Positions 1-6,202 of a stretch of 8,114 bases of DNA are shown one piece after another; position 1 is the first letter of the stretch, and the number at the start of each line of letters is the position of its first letter. The DNA is from Holophagaceae bacterium UBA1801 (GTDB lineage Bacteria > Acidobacteriota > Holophagae > Holophagales > Holophagaceae): positions 10,072 through 18,185 of the forward strand of contig DCFP01000188.1 in the NCBI GenBank assembly GCA_002319925.1, read 5' to 3'. Below the pieces are notes generated by a model. The model worked only from the letters and a program-made list of their open reading frames with translations, did not search any database and had not been told where the DNA came from. Both the position numbers and the translations under genes were made by a program.

Positions 1-1037
1 TCATCCACCGGGACATCAAGCCTTCCAACATCCGCGTGCTCAGGGATGGCCGCCGGCTCCACGTGAAGGTCATGGATTTCGGGGTCGCGCGTCTGAAGGA
101 TTCTGAAATGACCTCCACCGGTACCATCGTGGGAACGGTGAATTATATGGCTCCGGAATACATCCGGATCGGCAAGGCCGATGCGCGTAGCGATCTCTTC
201 GCCGTGGGGGTCATGCTCTACGAATGCATGTCTGGCCGAAGACCCTTCGATGGTGAAACGGCTCCGACCATCCTGTACCGGATCGTAAACGAGGCGCCAG
301 ATCCCATCGATCTATCGGAGTTGAAGGACATCAGCCCAGCGATACGATCCGTGCTGGATACAGCCATGGCCAAGGATCCAGACGCCAGGTACCAGACGGC
401 TGGGGAGTTCGCCCGAGCGCTCCGGGCTGCCAAGGATCCGACGTGGCAGGGGCTTGTGGACGAAAAAACCACCTTGCTGAAGACACGCCCTGCCACCGGA
501 CCCATCACGCCACCGCCACCTCCTCCGCCACTGACCGGCACCGTTCCGATGCCTGTTCCTGAGCCTGCACCCGCGTTCACGCCCGTGCTTACACCCGTAC
601 CCAAAACGTCCCGGCTCTTCATTGCCTTGGCCATCACCGGAAGCTGCCTGTTCGGATTGGGGATCGTGACAGGCGGTGGCTACTATCTGTACAAGCAGCG
701 CATGCTGCGGTCTGGAGAACAGGCCGCCTCTCAGGATGAGACCCTCGGTATCGAGGCCTCCCTCGACCAGGCCATCACGGCAGCGGATACGGATCCTGCC
801 AGAGCCGTAGCGCTGTTCCAGCGGTGGACGGCAGCACATCCGAAGGATGCAAATGGCTATGCGTGGACCGTTGCTCTCCTTTACGAACAAAAGCGATACG
901 GCGAAATACCTGGGGTGTTCAAACAGGCTCGGAAGAACGGCGTCACCCGCGCAAAGATGATGAACAACCTCCGGTTCCGAAGTGCCATGTTCAACAACAA
1001 TCAGGAGCATCTGATTCCGGAGGGCGGTGGAGAGTAG
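1..1037 (+). CDS. Transmembrane eukaryotic-type Ser/Thr protein kinase (5' truncated)
   Basis: The frame is open from the window edge (first full codon at 3), so the gene begins upstream; the internal GTG at 36 is not its start. Visible kinase landmarks are the catalytic loop IHRDIKPSN (3-29), with Asp at 12-14, Lys at 18-20 and Asn at 27-29, then DFG (75-83), an activation loop rich in Thr/Ser, and MAPE (147-158), followed by the DLFAVGVMLYE helix of the C-lobe. All expected catalytic residues in view are intact. The Arg before the catalytic Asp makes it an RD kinase, a class usually activated by activation-loop phosphorylation. After the kinase domain come a Pro-rich linker with seven consecutive prolines (about 510-610), one hydrophobic transmembrane segment (615-692) and about 115 residues of helical, TPR-like sequence, presumably outside the membrane. 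The layout is PknB-like: cytosolic kinase, anchor and external domain. The ATP-binding lobe lies off the window and the substrate is unknown. Confidence 0.95.
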   Translation, partial: IHRDIKPSNIRVLRDGRRLHVKVMDFGVARLKDSEMTSTGTIVGTVNYMAPEYIRIGKADARSDLFAVGVMLYECMSGRRPFDGETAPTILYRIVNEAPDPIDLSELKDISPAIRSVLDTAMAKDPDARYQTAGEFARALRAAKDPTWQGLVDEKTTLLKTRPATGPITPPPPPPPLTGTVPMPVPEPAPAFTPVLTPVPKTSRLFIALAITGSCLFGLGIVTGGGYYLYKQRMLRSGEQAASQDETLGIEASLDQAITAADTDPARAVALFQRWTAAHPKDANGYAWTVALLYEQKRYGEIPGVFKQARKNGVTRAKMMNNLRFRSAMFNNNQEHLIPEGGGE

Positions 1038-1392
1038 GCCGCGCAGGCTGTCGGTTCAGGAACCGCTGCTGCGTGAGCAACTCCGCACATTCATCAAAGC
1101 CCATTTGTTCGCTTGATCGATGACCTCGTTTCCCTCGCCATCGAACATGAAAGGATTCGAGGATCGATCCTGTTCGATTCTTTGCTCTGGTATCAGAAGA
1201 GTTCACGCACGCTTGTCGGGATTCATGGAAATTCTCAGCAACTTTTCCCCTCCTGGAAGCATCCCACGGAAATAGTCAGCCGCAATCACTGTTCACCATC
1301 CCGTGCTTGCAAAATAGCGGCCAACACGACCCTTCGCGATCATCACGCACACCTGCCGGATCGCTTGAGGGCGACGCTTCGAGGAGGAACAC
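1038..1392. other. 355-bp non-coding gap between kinase and DUF2917 gene
   Basis: No convincing gene lies here. One frame is open from a TTG at 1113 to 1589, but it has no ribosome binding site, reads as low-complexity sequence rich in Arg, His and Ser without recognisable domains, and overlaps the better-supported gene at 1393 in another frame. A short hairpin (CGGTT, loop CAGG, AACCG; 1052-1065) follows the kinase stop by 14 bases. It has only five pairs and no T-tract, so it is a poor terminator. The strongest structure is the inverted repeat at 1140-1178, listed separately. I could not identify a convincing -35/-10 pair for the downstream gene, although its promoter should lie in this gap. 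No tRNA-like cloverleaf was seen. Confidence 0.6.
1140..1178. repeat. Perfect 8-bp inverted repeat with nested palindrome
   Basis: ATCGAACA (1140-1147) is the exact reverse complement of TGTTCGAT (1171-1178). Inside the 23-base spacer, GGAT (1153-1156) can pair with ATCC (1167-1170), and AGGATCGATCCT (1160-1171) is itself a perfect 12-base palindrome. The sequence right after the second arm is T-rich (TTCTTTG). The element could form a bulged stem-loop in the kinase transcript, acting as a terminator or 3'-end stabiliser, or be a protein-binding site upstream of the DUF2917 gene. The pairing is directly visible; the function is inferred. Confidence 0.45.
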
Positions 1393-1704
1393 ATGAACCA
1401 CTACGCTCGAAAACTAAAGACGTTGAGCAACAGGAATGCGTATCAATATCGAATTCTCCCGGCCTACCTCCACCCAGGATCCATCAAGGCATTCCTGGAG
1501 TTGTGCGGGAAAACCATCCAGTGCACCGCGGGCAATCTCTGGGTGACCATCGAGGGCGACATGACCGATTACGTCCTCCGCTCGGGTGAATGTCTCGTTG
1601 TCCTGAGCGACGGGAAAGTGATCCTGAGCGGACCGGGGCACTATTTCATTTCGTTGCCCATCGAGGAGGAATTCGCGTTGCCACTGGCTGCAACGGGTTC
1701 CTAG
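1393..1704 (+). CDS. DUF2917 family small protein
   Basis: This 103-residue protein starts at an ATG preceded by a strong GAGGAGG (1381-1387) five bases upstream. Its core resembles the DUF2917 family: a short beta-rich domain containing the motif NLWVTIEGD (48-56) with the invariant-looking Trp50, then TDYVLRSGE and an alternating hydrophobic strand ending in ILSGPG. This looks like a cupin-like half barrel. There is no signal peptide, transmembrane segment or catalytic motif, so it is probably cytosolic. The family's biochemical role is not established. It stands alone on the plus strand, 355 bp after the kinase gene, and converges on the minus-strand HTH gene with 34 bp between stop codons. 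The family assignment rests on motif recognition and is fairly good; no function is proposed. Confidence 0.8.
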   Translation: MNHYARKLKTLSNRNAYQYRILPAYLHPGSIKAFLELCGKTIQCTAGNLWVTIEGDMTDYVLRSGECLVVLSDGKVILSGPGHYFISLPIEEEFALPLAATGS

Positions 1705-1738
1705 GCGTTCAATCCGGCATACAGCCGATTCAGAAAAT

Positions 1739-2263
1739 TCATTTCACTCGACGAGTCTGCCACTTCTGGAACCGGTCCATGTACGCCGGAACGATGCGCT
1801 CCACGGGAAGACCAATTTCCGCTGCGTACATGGACAGGAATCCCCTCACGTTCACGGCTGCTGGAGGAAGGTCCCAGAAGCGATCTTCTTCCAGCGCGGT
1901 GAGGTACTCCAGACGGACATGGGTCTGCGAAGAGATGTAGTCGAGCGTCACTCCGGCGGCTTCCCGAAGGCTGCGCAATGTCTTCCCGTCGATGGGCCTG
2001 TCCGCCTCCGGTATCGACAAGCGCTCTGTGTGGATCTGCGGTTTCGCCTCGGCGCGGATCCGGCACAATTCGCGGTAGGCGGTTTCGATCTCCTCAATGA
2101 CAGCGCTGCGTGCTTCCGGGGAGAACTCATCCATTGAAGGCACGATGAAAAGACTGTGCTCGCCCTCGTAGATCCGCTTCATGGTGTGGTAGGCGTGGGT
2201 GATGTCCTCCAGGGAGGCATCCGCGGACACTTCCAGGATGCGGCGGCATTCTTGTTCGTCCAT
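1739..2263 (-). CDS. J-like / RodZ-type helix-turn-helix protein
   Basis: This 174-residue protein appears to fuse two modules. Residues 4-67 resemble a DnaJ J-domain (RILEVSADASLEDITHAYH, then a helix ending IETAYREL). The HPD tripeptide needed to stimulate Hsp70 ATPase is missing: the expected loop reads YEGEHS (32-37). It is therefore probably a degenerate J fold used for protein contact rather than as a co-chaperone. Residues 92-163 match the RodZ/HTH_25 type: LRSLREAAGVTLDYIS, then RLEYLTALEEDRFWDLPP, then VRGFLSMYAAEIGL. Unlike RodZ there is no transmembrane helix or periplasmic domain. The ATG at 2263 overlaps the ATPase stop as TGATG and has GGAG eight bases upstream. A GTG at 2266 would add one residue (GTGA overlap). 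Either way the gene is translationally coupled to the ATPase, so the two products probably act together. Possible roles are a DNA- or cytoskeleton-binding adaptor for the ATPase. Confidence 0.85.
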   Translation of the reverse strand: MDEQECRRILEVSADASLEDITHAYHTMKRIYEGEHSLFIVPSMDEFSPEARSAVIEEIETAYRELCRIRAEAKPQIHTERLSIPEADRPIDGKTLRSLREAAGVTLDYISSQTHVRLEYLTALEEDRFWDLPPAAVNVRGFLSMYAAEIGLPVERIVPAYMDRFQKWQTRRVK

Positions 2264-3165
2264 CACGCCCTCTCCAAGGGTTGCGCGTTCAGGATACCCT
2301 CCGTGATCCGTTCGAGGTCCTGGCGCAGCGTGAAGGAGCCGCCCCGATGCAGGGCCGGTGTGTCCTGGCCGAAGAGCTGCCAGAGATCCTTGTCGTATCT
2401 CACCTGGCCAGCGTAGGAGACATCGATGTGGAAGAACTTGCCGATGGCGCTCTTCACGGCGTGGCCCACCTCCGCCTGTCGATGCTCCCGGACGAGGTTC
2501 AGCACCACGTGCAACTTCAGCTTCTTCTGCTCCTCGTTGAAGCGCTCCGAGAACTCCGGGAAGATTGTCCGCAGGTGCGCCACGAACTCCTTGGTGGTGG
2601 AGATGCCGTGCTCTGCCCGGTTCTTCCAGATGTCCTTGGCCCGGTCCCGGAGCCCCAGCATCGACAGGGTGTTCCCCAATTGCCGGTACTTCAGGTTCTT
2701 GAGGAACAGGTAGAAATTCTCAATGGCGAGCGTGTCCGGCGCGATGACGCCCACCTGGACGTCCGCCTGCAGGAAGGTGTCCAGGGTGTCGTAACCCGTA
2801 CCGGCACCCAGGTCGAGGATGACGTGGTCGGCGGCCAGATTCTTGAGATGGCGGAAGAGCTTCTGCTTCTGGGTCGTCGTGAGATTGTCCGTGTTGTGGG
2901 AGTTGATGTTGCCGGGGATCAAGCGGAGGCCCGCGATGGCCGTCTTCTGAGCGATCACCTCCAGAGGCAGCCGCTCCTCGAAAAATTGAACAAGAGACGT
3001 ATCCGGCTTGCGGATGCCGCAGTAGGTGTGCTGGTTGGGACCGCCGTAATCCGCATCCACCAGGATCACCTGCTGCCCCTTTTCGGCCAGCCGAGTCCCC
3101 AGCCCGTTGCTTACCAGGCTCTTACCCGTGCCCCCTTTTCCTCCGCCCACCGCCCAAATATGCAT
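2263..3165 (-). CDS. MinD/ParA-family (SIMIBI) P-loop ATPase
   Basis: This 300-residue protein opens with the deviant Walker A box GGKGGTGKS (8-16), with signature Lys10 and P-loop Lys15. It continues with VDAD (36-39) and a Walker B-like strand, VILDLGAGT (115-123). These are hallmarks of the MinD/ParA/FlhG/Mrp group of dimerising ATPases that position proteins, plasmids or flagella. It has no N-terminal DNA-binding extension, and I see no clear MinD-type amphipathic C-terminal membrane helix. The C-terminal half (about residues 150-290) is not one I can place in a named subfamily, so MinD, FlhG or Mrp identity is not claimed. No flagellar, Min or plasmid genes are nearby. The ATG at 3165 lacks a strong Shine-Dalgarno; the next in-frame codons upstream offer no start before a stop. 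It is the first gene of a coupled pair with the J-like/HTH protein. The likely role is nucleotide-driven localisation or regulation. Confidence 0.88.
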   Translation of the reverse strand: MHIWAVGGGKGGTGKSLVSNGLGTRLAEKGQQVILVDADYGGPNQHTYCGIRKPDTSLVQFFEERLPLEVIAQKTAIAGLRLIPGNINSHNTDNLTTTQKQKLFRHLKNLAADHVILDLGAGTGYDTLDTFLQADVQVGVIAPDTLAIENFYLFLKNLKYRQLGNTLSMLGLRDRAKDIWKNRAEHGISTTKEFVAHLRTIFPEFSERFNEEQKKLKLHVVLNLVREHRQAEVGHAVKSAIGKFFHIDVSYAGQVRYDKDLWQLFGQDTPALHRGGSFTLRQDLERITEGILNAQPLERA

Positions 3166-3277
3166 GTTCGACCGGATATGACTTTCATGTTCAATGTACC
3201 AGAACCATCCTATTTAGCGTAAAGAGTTAGGTTCCGGTCGTGGCAGCGCGGCCGGAATATCATCCTGGAGGGTACGC
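3166..3277. promoter_or_regulatory. Divergent intergenic region between ATPase and thiamine-binding genes
   Basis: These 112 bp must contain the promoters of both the leftward ATPase pair and the rightward thiamine-binding/peptidase pair. An AT-richer core lies at about 3176-3230. TTCCGG (3232-3237) and CCGGAA (3252-3257) form a 6-bp inverted repeat around a 14-base spacer. CGACCGG (3169-3175) is also the reverse complement of CCGGTCG (3234-3240). These could be operator half-sites or chance matches in GC-rich DNA. I could not assign confident -35/-10 boxes on either strand. GGAGGG (3267-3272) is the ribosome binding site of the rightward gene. Confidence 0.4.
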
Positions 3278-3577
3278 ATGCACGTCATCGTCGATTTCAC
3301 CGTTGTGCCGGTAGGCGCCGGAATCTCGCTCTCCCCTTTCATCGCCAAGGTAGAGGAGGTGCTTCAGGATTCCGGCCTGAGCCATGAACTCCACGCCAAT
3401 GGCACCAATATCGAGGGAGAATGGGACGATGTGATGGGAGCCATCCGGCGCTGCCACGAAGTCCTCCACGACATGGGTGTTCCCCGCATCCATACGGACA
3501 TCAAGCTCGGCACCCGTTCCGACCGGGATCAGCGGATGGCTGACAAGGTCACGAGCGTCCGGCAGAAATTGGGCTGA
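3278..3577 (+). CDS. MTH1187/YkoF-type thiamine-binding protein
   Basis: This is a 99-residue protein with the length and pattern of the Thiamine_BP family (formerly DUF77). It opens with a beta strand, VIVDFTVVPVG, followed by the characteristic S-L-S-P-F stretch (17-21). A helix and GLSHELHANGTNIEGEWDDV follow, then a second half ending IKLGTRSDRDQ. The family forms ferredoxin-like tetramers that bind thiamine or a related ligand in the cytosol. The sequence supports membership but does not show which ligand this one binds. The ATG has GGAGGG (3267-3272) five bases upstream. The peptidase gene follows after 29 bp on the same strand, suggesting a two-gene operon, although the functional link is not obvious. 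No THI-box riboswitch was seen in the leader. Confidence 0.88.
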   Translation: MHVIVDFTVVPVGAGISLSPFIAKVEEVLQDSGLSHELHANGTNIEGEWDDVMGAIRRCHEVLHDMGVPRIHTDIKLGTRSDRDQRMADKVTSVRQKLG

Positions 3578-3606
3578 AGGCTGCCCAGCTCCAGGAGTGA
3601 AACACC

Positions 3607-5478
3607 ATGCACGAAGCACAGGCCTTCTTCCAGCAGCTCAATCGCGACTACCTGAAGGTCCACAGGGTCAAGGAGGACCTGTTCTGGGCCACCTACATGG
3701 GCACCAGCACCGACCATGCCGGATTCGCCCGGGCGGAACAGGCCTTCAAGGAATTCATTTCGGATCCTCAGCTGTTGAGCCGAGTGAAAGCCCACTTGTC
3801 ACGGCTGGAAGCGGCCCCCGATGCAGCGGACAACCGCGCCCTGCGACACGGCCTCGAGGGCTGGCAGCGATTGTTCGAGTGCAACATCATCGACAATGAC
3901 GACGCCAGGTCCCGCTTGCGCGAATTGATCGAAATGGAAGCCGCGCTCTTTTCGCAGCGGCAGCAGTACACCATGTTCCACCTCAACGAACAGGGGCAAC
4001 GGGAGGAGGCCACCCTCGGCTCCTTGAGCACCAACCTGGGCACCAATCCAGACGAGGGCGCCCGCAAGTCCTCGCATGATGCATTCCTGGACCTGGAGCA
4101 TTGGGTGCTGGAGCACGGATTCCTGGACATCGTGTCCAAGCGGAACCAGCTGGCGCAGGCTTTGGGTTTCCCGGACTACTTCGAATACAAGGTCCGCAAG
4201 AACGAACAGATGAGTTCGGATCAGTTGTTCGCGATCCTGGATGAATTCGAAGCCCGCACCCGAAATGCTCTCCGGACATGCCTTGCGCGGCTGGTCCAGG
4301 GCAAAGGAGCCGAGGCGCTTCAGGCGCACAACCTCGTGTATCACATGAAAGGGGATGTGACCCGCAAGATGGATCCCTTTTTCCCCTTCGCCAAGAGCGT
4401 GGAACGGTGGATCCAAAGCTTCAGGCGGCTGGGCATCACCTTCCGCGGGGCCACGCTGCAACTGGATCTCCTGGACCGAAAGGGCAAGCATCAGAACGGT
4501 TTCTGCCACGGTCCGGTGCCCTGCTATTTCGACGAGCAAGGCCGATGGGTTCCCGCGCAGGTCAACTTCACGTCGGACGGACGTCCGGCCCAGGTCGGCA
4601 GCGGAGTGAGGGCTCTCAACACCTTGTTCCACGAAGGCGGACATGCCGCGCACTTCGCCAACATCACCCAGAACTCACCCTGCTTCTCCCAGGAATTCCC
4701 GCCCACCTCGATGGCGTACGCGGAAACCCAGTCCATGTTCTGCGACAGCCTGCTGGAGGATGCGGACTGGCTCAAGCGGTACGCCAAGGACCTGCATGGC
4801 GAGCCCATTCCCGACGGCTTGATCCGGGCGCAGATCGAGGCAAACCAACCCTTCAGGACGCTGTCGGAACGGTCCATTCTCGTGGTGCCCTACTTCGAAC
4901 GGGAACTCTACCGGATGCCAGAGAAGGCCAGGACACCGGCTGCCGTGCTTGCACTGGCCCGCGAGTGCGAACATCGCATCCTCGGCGTCGACATCAGCCC
5001 GCGCCCGCTGCTGGTCATTCCCCATCTGCTGAACCAGGAATCCGCCGCGGCCTACCACGGCTATCTCCTCGCCCACATGGCCGTGTACCAAACGCGCGCC
5101 TACTTCCTGAACAAGTTCGGCTACCTCACCGACAACCCGGCCATCGGACCGCTGCTCGCGGAGCACTACTGGAGCCCGGGTAACAGCGTGAGCCACGACC
5201 AAACCCTGATCAATCTCACGGGGGAGGGCTTCACGCCGCGGTACCTGGCGGACTTGTGCAACCAGTCCGTCGAGGAAGCCTGGGCGGAAGCTCAATGGGC
5301 CATGGCGGCATCAGCGGCACGAGCCTATCCGCAAACTTATCCCGATGATCTGGACGCGCAGATCCGCCTGGTGCACGGATCCGAACTCATTGCCGACAAT
5401 GCGCCCTCCGACGCGCTCATGATCCAGCGGTTCGAAGCCTGGACCATCGAGCGCTTCGGAACGGCCGCTACTTCTTGA
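3607..5478 (+). CDS. M3-family zinc oligopeptidase (PepF/thimet-like)
   Basis: This 623-residue protein is close to the usual 600-680 residues of M3 peptidases, which cleave short peptides in the cytosol. The zinc motif is HEGGH (342-346) in the context [12 protein letters not shown]: His342 and His346 bind zinc and Glu343 is the base. Glu373, in YAETQSMF, aligns with the third zinc ligand of the family's VEAPSQ segment. Near the C-terminus, [11 protein letters not shown] (481-491) matches the conserved Gly-Tyr region that supplies transition-state-stabilising residues in this family. There is no signal peptide or membrane helix. The ATG has AGGAG (3593-3597) nine bases upstream. The gene follows the thiamine-binding gene by 29 bp and overlaps the convergent FKBP gene by 11 bp. 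Oligoendopeptidase F and dipeptidyl carboxypeptidase types cannot be separated by eye, so no gene symbol is given. Confidence 0.9.
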   Translation: MHEAQAFFQQLNRDYLKVHRVKEDLFWATYMGTSTDHAGFARAEQAFKEFISDPQLLSRVKAHLSRLEAAPDAADNRALRHGLEGWQRLFECNIIDNDDARSRLRELIEMEAALFSQRQQYTMFHLNEQGQREEATLGSLSTNLGTNPDEGARKSSHDAFLDLEHWVLEHGFLDIVSKRNQLAQALGFPDYFEYKVRKNEQMSSDQLFAILDEFEARTRNALRTCLARLVQGKGAEALQAHNLVYHMKGDVTRKMDPFFPFAKSVERWIQSFRRLGITFRGATLQLDLLDRKGKHQNGFCHGPVPCYFDEQGRWVPAQVNFTSDGRPAQVGSGVRALNTLFHEGGHAAHFANITQNSPCFSQEFPPTSMAYAETQSMFCDSLLEDADWLKRYAKDLHGEPIPDGLIRAQIEANQPFRTLSERSILVVPYFERELYRMPEKARTPAAVLALARECEHRILGVDISPRPLLVIPHLLNQESAAAYHGYLLAHMAVYQTRAYFLNKFGYLTDNPAIGPLLAEHYWSPGNSVSHDQTLINLTGEGFTPRYLADLCNQSVEEAWAEAQWAMAASAARAYPQTYPDDLDAQIRLVHGSELIADNAPSDALMIQRFEAWTIERFGTAATS

Positions 5479-6127
5479 TGGCCAGCAGCTCCACTTCGAA
5501 AATCAAGGTCGCGTTGGGCGGAATGATGCCCATGCCCCTCTCGCCGTAGGCCAGGGAAGGCGGGCAGATCAGCTTCGCCTTCCCGCCGACCTTCATCTTC
5601 TGCAGACCCTCGGTCCAGCCCGGGATGACCTGGTTCAGGACGAACTCGGCCGGCTGGTTGCGCTTGTAGGAGCTATCAAATTCAGTTCCATCGATGAGCG
5701 TGCCGCGGTAGTTCACCGAGACCGTGTCCGTCGGGACGGGGCTGGCCCCGCTGCCCTTCTTGATGGAGACGAAGATCAAGCCCGACGTGGATCGCTGGGC
5801 GCCCCTTTCCTTGGCGGCCTTGTCCAGGAACGCCTTGCCAGCGGTCAGTTGCTTATCCGCCGTCACTTTCTTGCGTGCTTCCAGGAACTGTTGGACCTTT
5901 GGCGCGTAGGCTTCGGGATCCACTTCGGGCTTCTTGCCGGCGATCGCGTCCTTCATGCCCTTGGCCACGATGTCCATCTCGGCGGGTGTCAGATTGAAGG
6001 GCTTCAACTGACCGGCCACGGAGATGCCGAAGGCGTAGAGGGTCTTCTGGTCTTCGGTAGTCAGGGCCTGGGCATTCAGTGTCGCGGCGATCAATGCTCC
6101 AGCGGCCACGACCAAGGGAGTTCGCAT
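5468..6127 (-). CDS. Periplasmic FKBP-type peptidyl-prolyl isomerase (Mip/FkpA-like)
   Basis: This 219-residue protein has a Sec signal peptide ([21 protein letters not shown], a likely cleavage after AQA at 19-21, and no lipobox Cys). A helical FKBP_N dimerisation region follows (about 23-90), then a linker helix and a complete FKBP domain (about 115-219). Pocket residues are conserved: Tyr140, Phe150, Asp151, Phe162, Val167-Ile168, Trp171, Tyr194 and Phe210. It should catalyse cis-trans isomerisation of prolyl bonds and chaperone exported proteins in the periplasm. The ATG at 6127 is chosen because AAAGGA lies seven bases upstream and the signal peptide begins there. An in-frame TTG at 6163 would add 12 polar residues before it. 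A TAGAAT (minus strand, 6179-6184) is a possible but weak -10 box. The gene lies 75 bp downstream of the exporter gene and converges on the peptidase gene. Confidence 0.93.
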   Translation of the reverse strand: MRTPLVVAAGALIAATLNAQALTTEDQKTLYAFGISVAGQLKPFNLTPAEMDIVAKGMKDAIAGKKPEVDPEAYAPKVQQFLEARKKVTADKQLTAGKAFLDKAAKERGAQRSTSGLIFVSIKKGSGASPVPTDTVSVNYRGTLIDGTEFDSSYKRNQPAEFVLNQVIPGWTEGLQKMKVGGKAKLICPPSLAYGERGMGIIPPNATLIFEVELLAIKK

Positions 6128-6202
6128 GGAGAGGTCCTTTCTTGAGATCCCGGGCTTATCCAATCTCCGGAACTTTTCATTCTACTGGAAAGTCATCGCT
6201 GT

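Noticed and set aside
514..534. Pro-rich codon run in the kinase as a possible tandem DNA repeat
   Set aside because: It encodes the usual flexible proline-rich juxtamembrane linker of such kinases and needs no other explanation.
1052..1065. Hairpin as a kinase terminator
   Set aside because: It has only five base pairs and no following T-tract, so it is not a convincing Rho-independent terminator.
1113..1589. Open frame of 158 codons on the plus strand
   Set aside because: It starts at a TTG without a ribosome binding site, shows no domain or structured pattern, and overlaps the well-supported DUF2917 gene in another frame.
2281..3222. Long plus-strand open frame opposite the ATPase gene
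   Set aside because: It is the antisense shadow of the ATPase gene, which has Walker motifs; the opposite reading has no family features.
3799..4653. Minus-strand open frame of 284 codons inside the peptidase gene
   Set aside because: It is an antisense shadow in GC-rich DNA; the peptidase frame carries the zinc motif and covers the whole stretch.
6128..6163. Upstream TTG start for the FKBP gene
   Set aside because: It would place 12 polar residues before the signal peptide, and the ATG at 6127 has a good ribosome binding site.
6172..6193. Weak inverted repeat (ACTTT / AAAGT) between exporter and FKBP genes
   Set aside because: The stem is about six imperfect pairs with low GC content and no T-tract, which is within chance.
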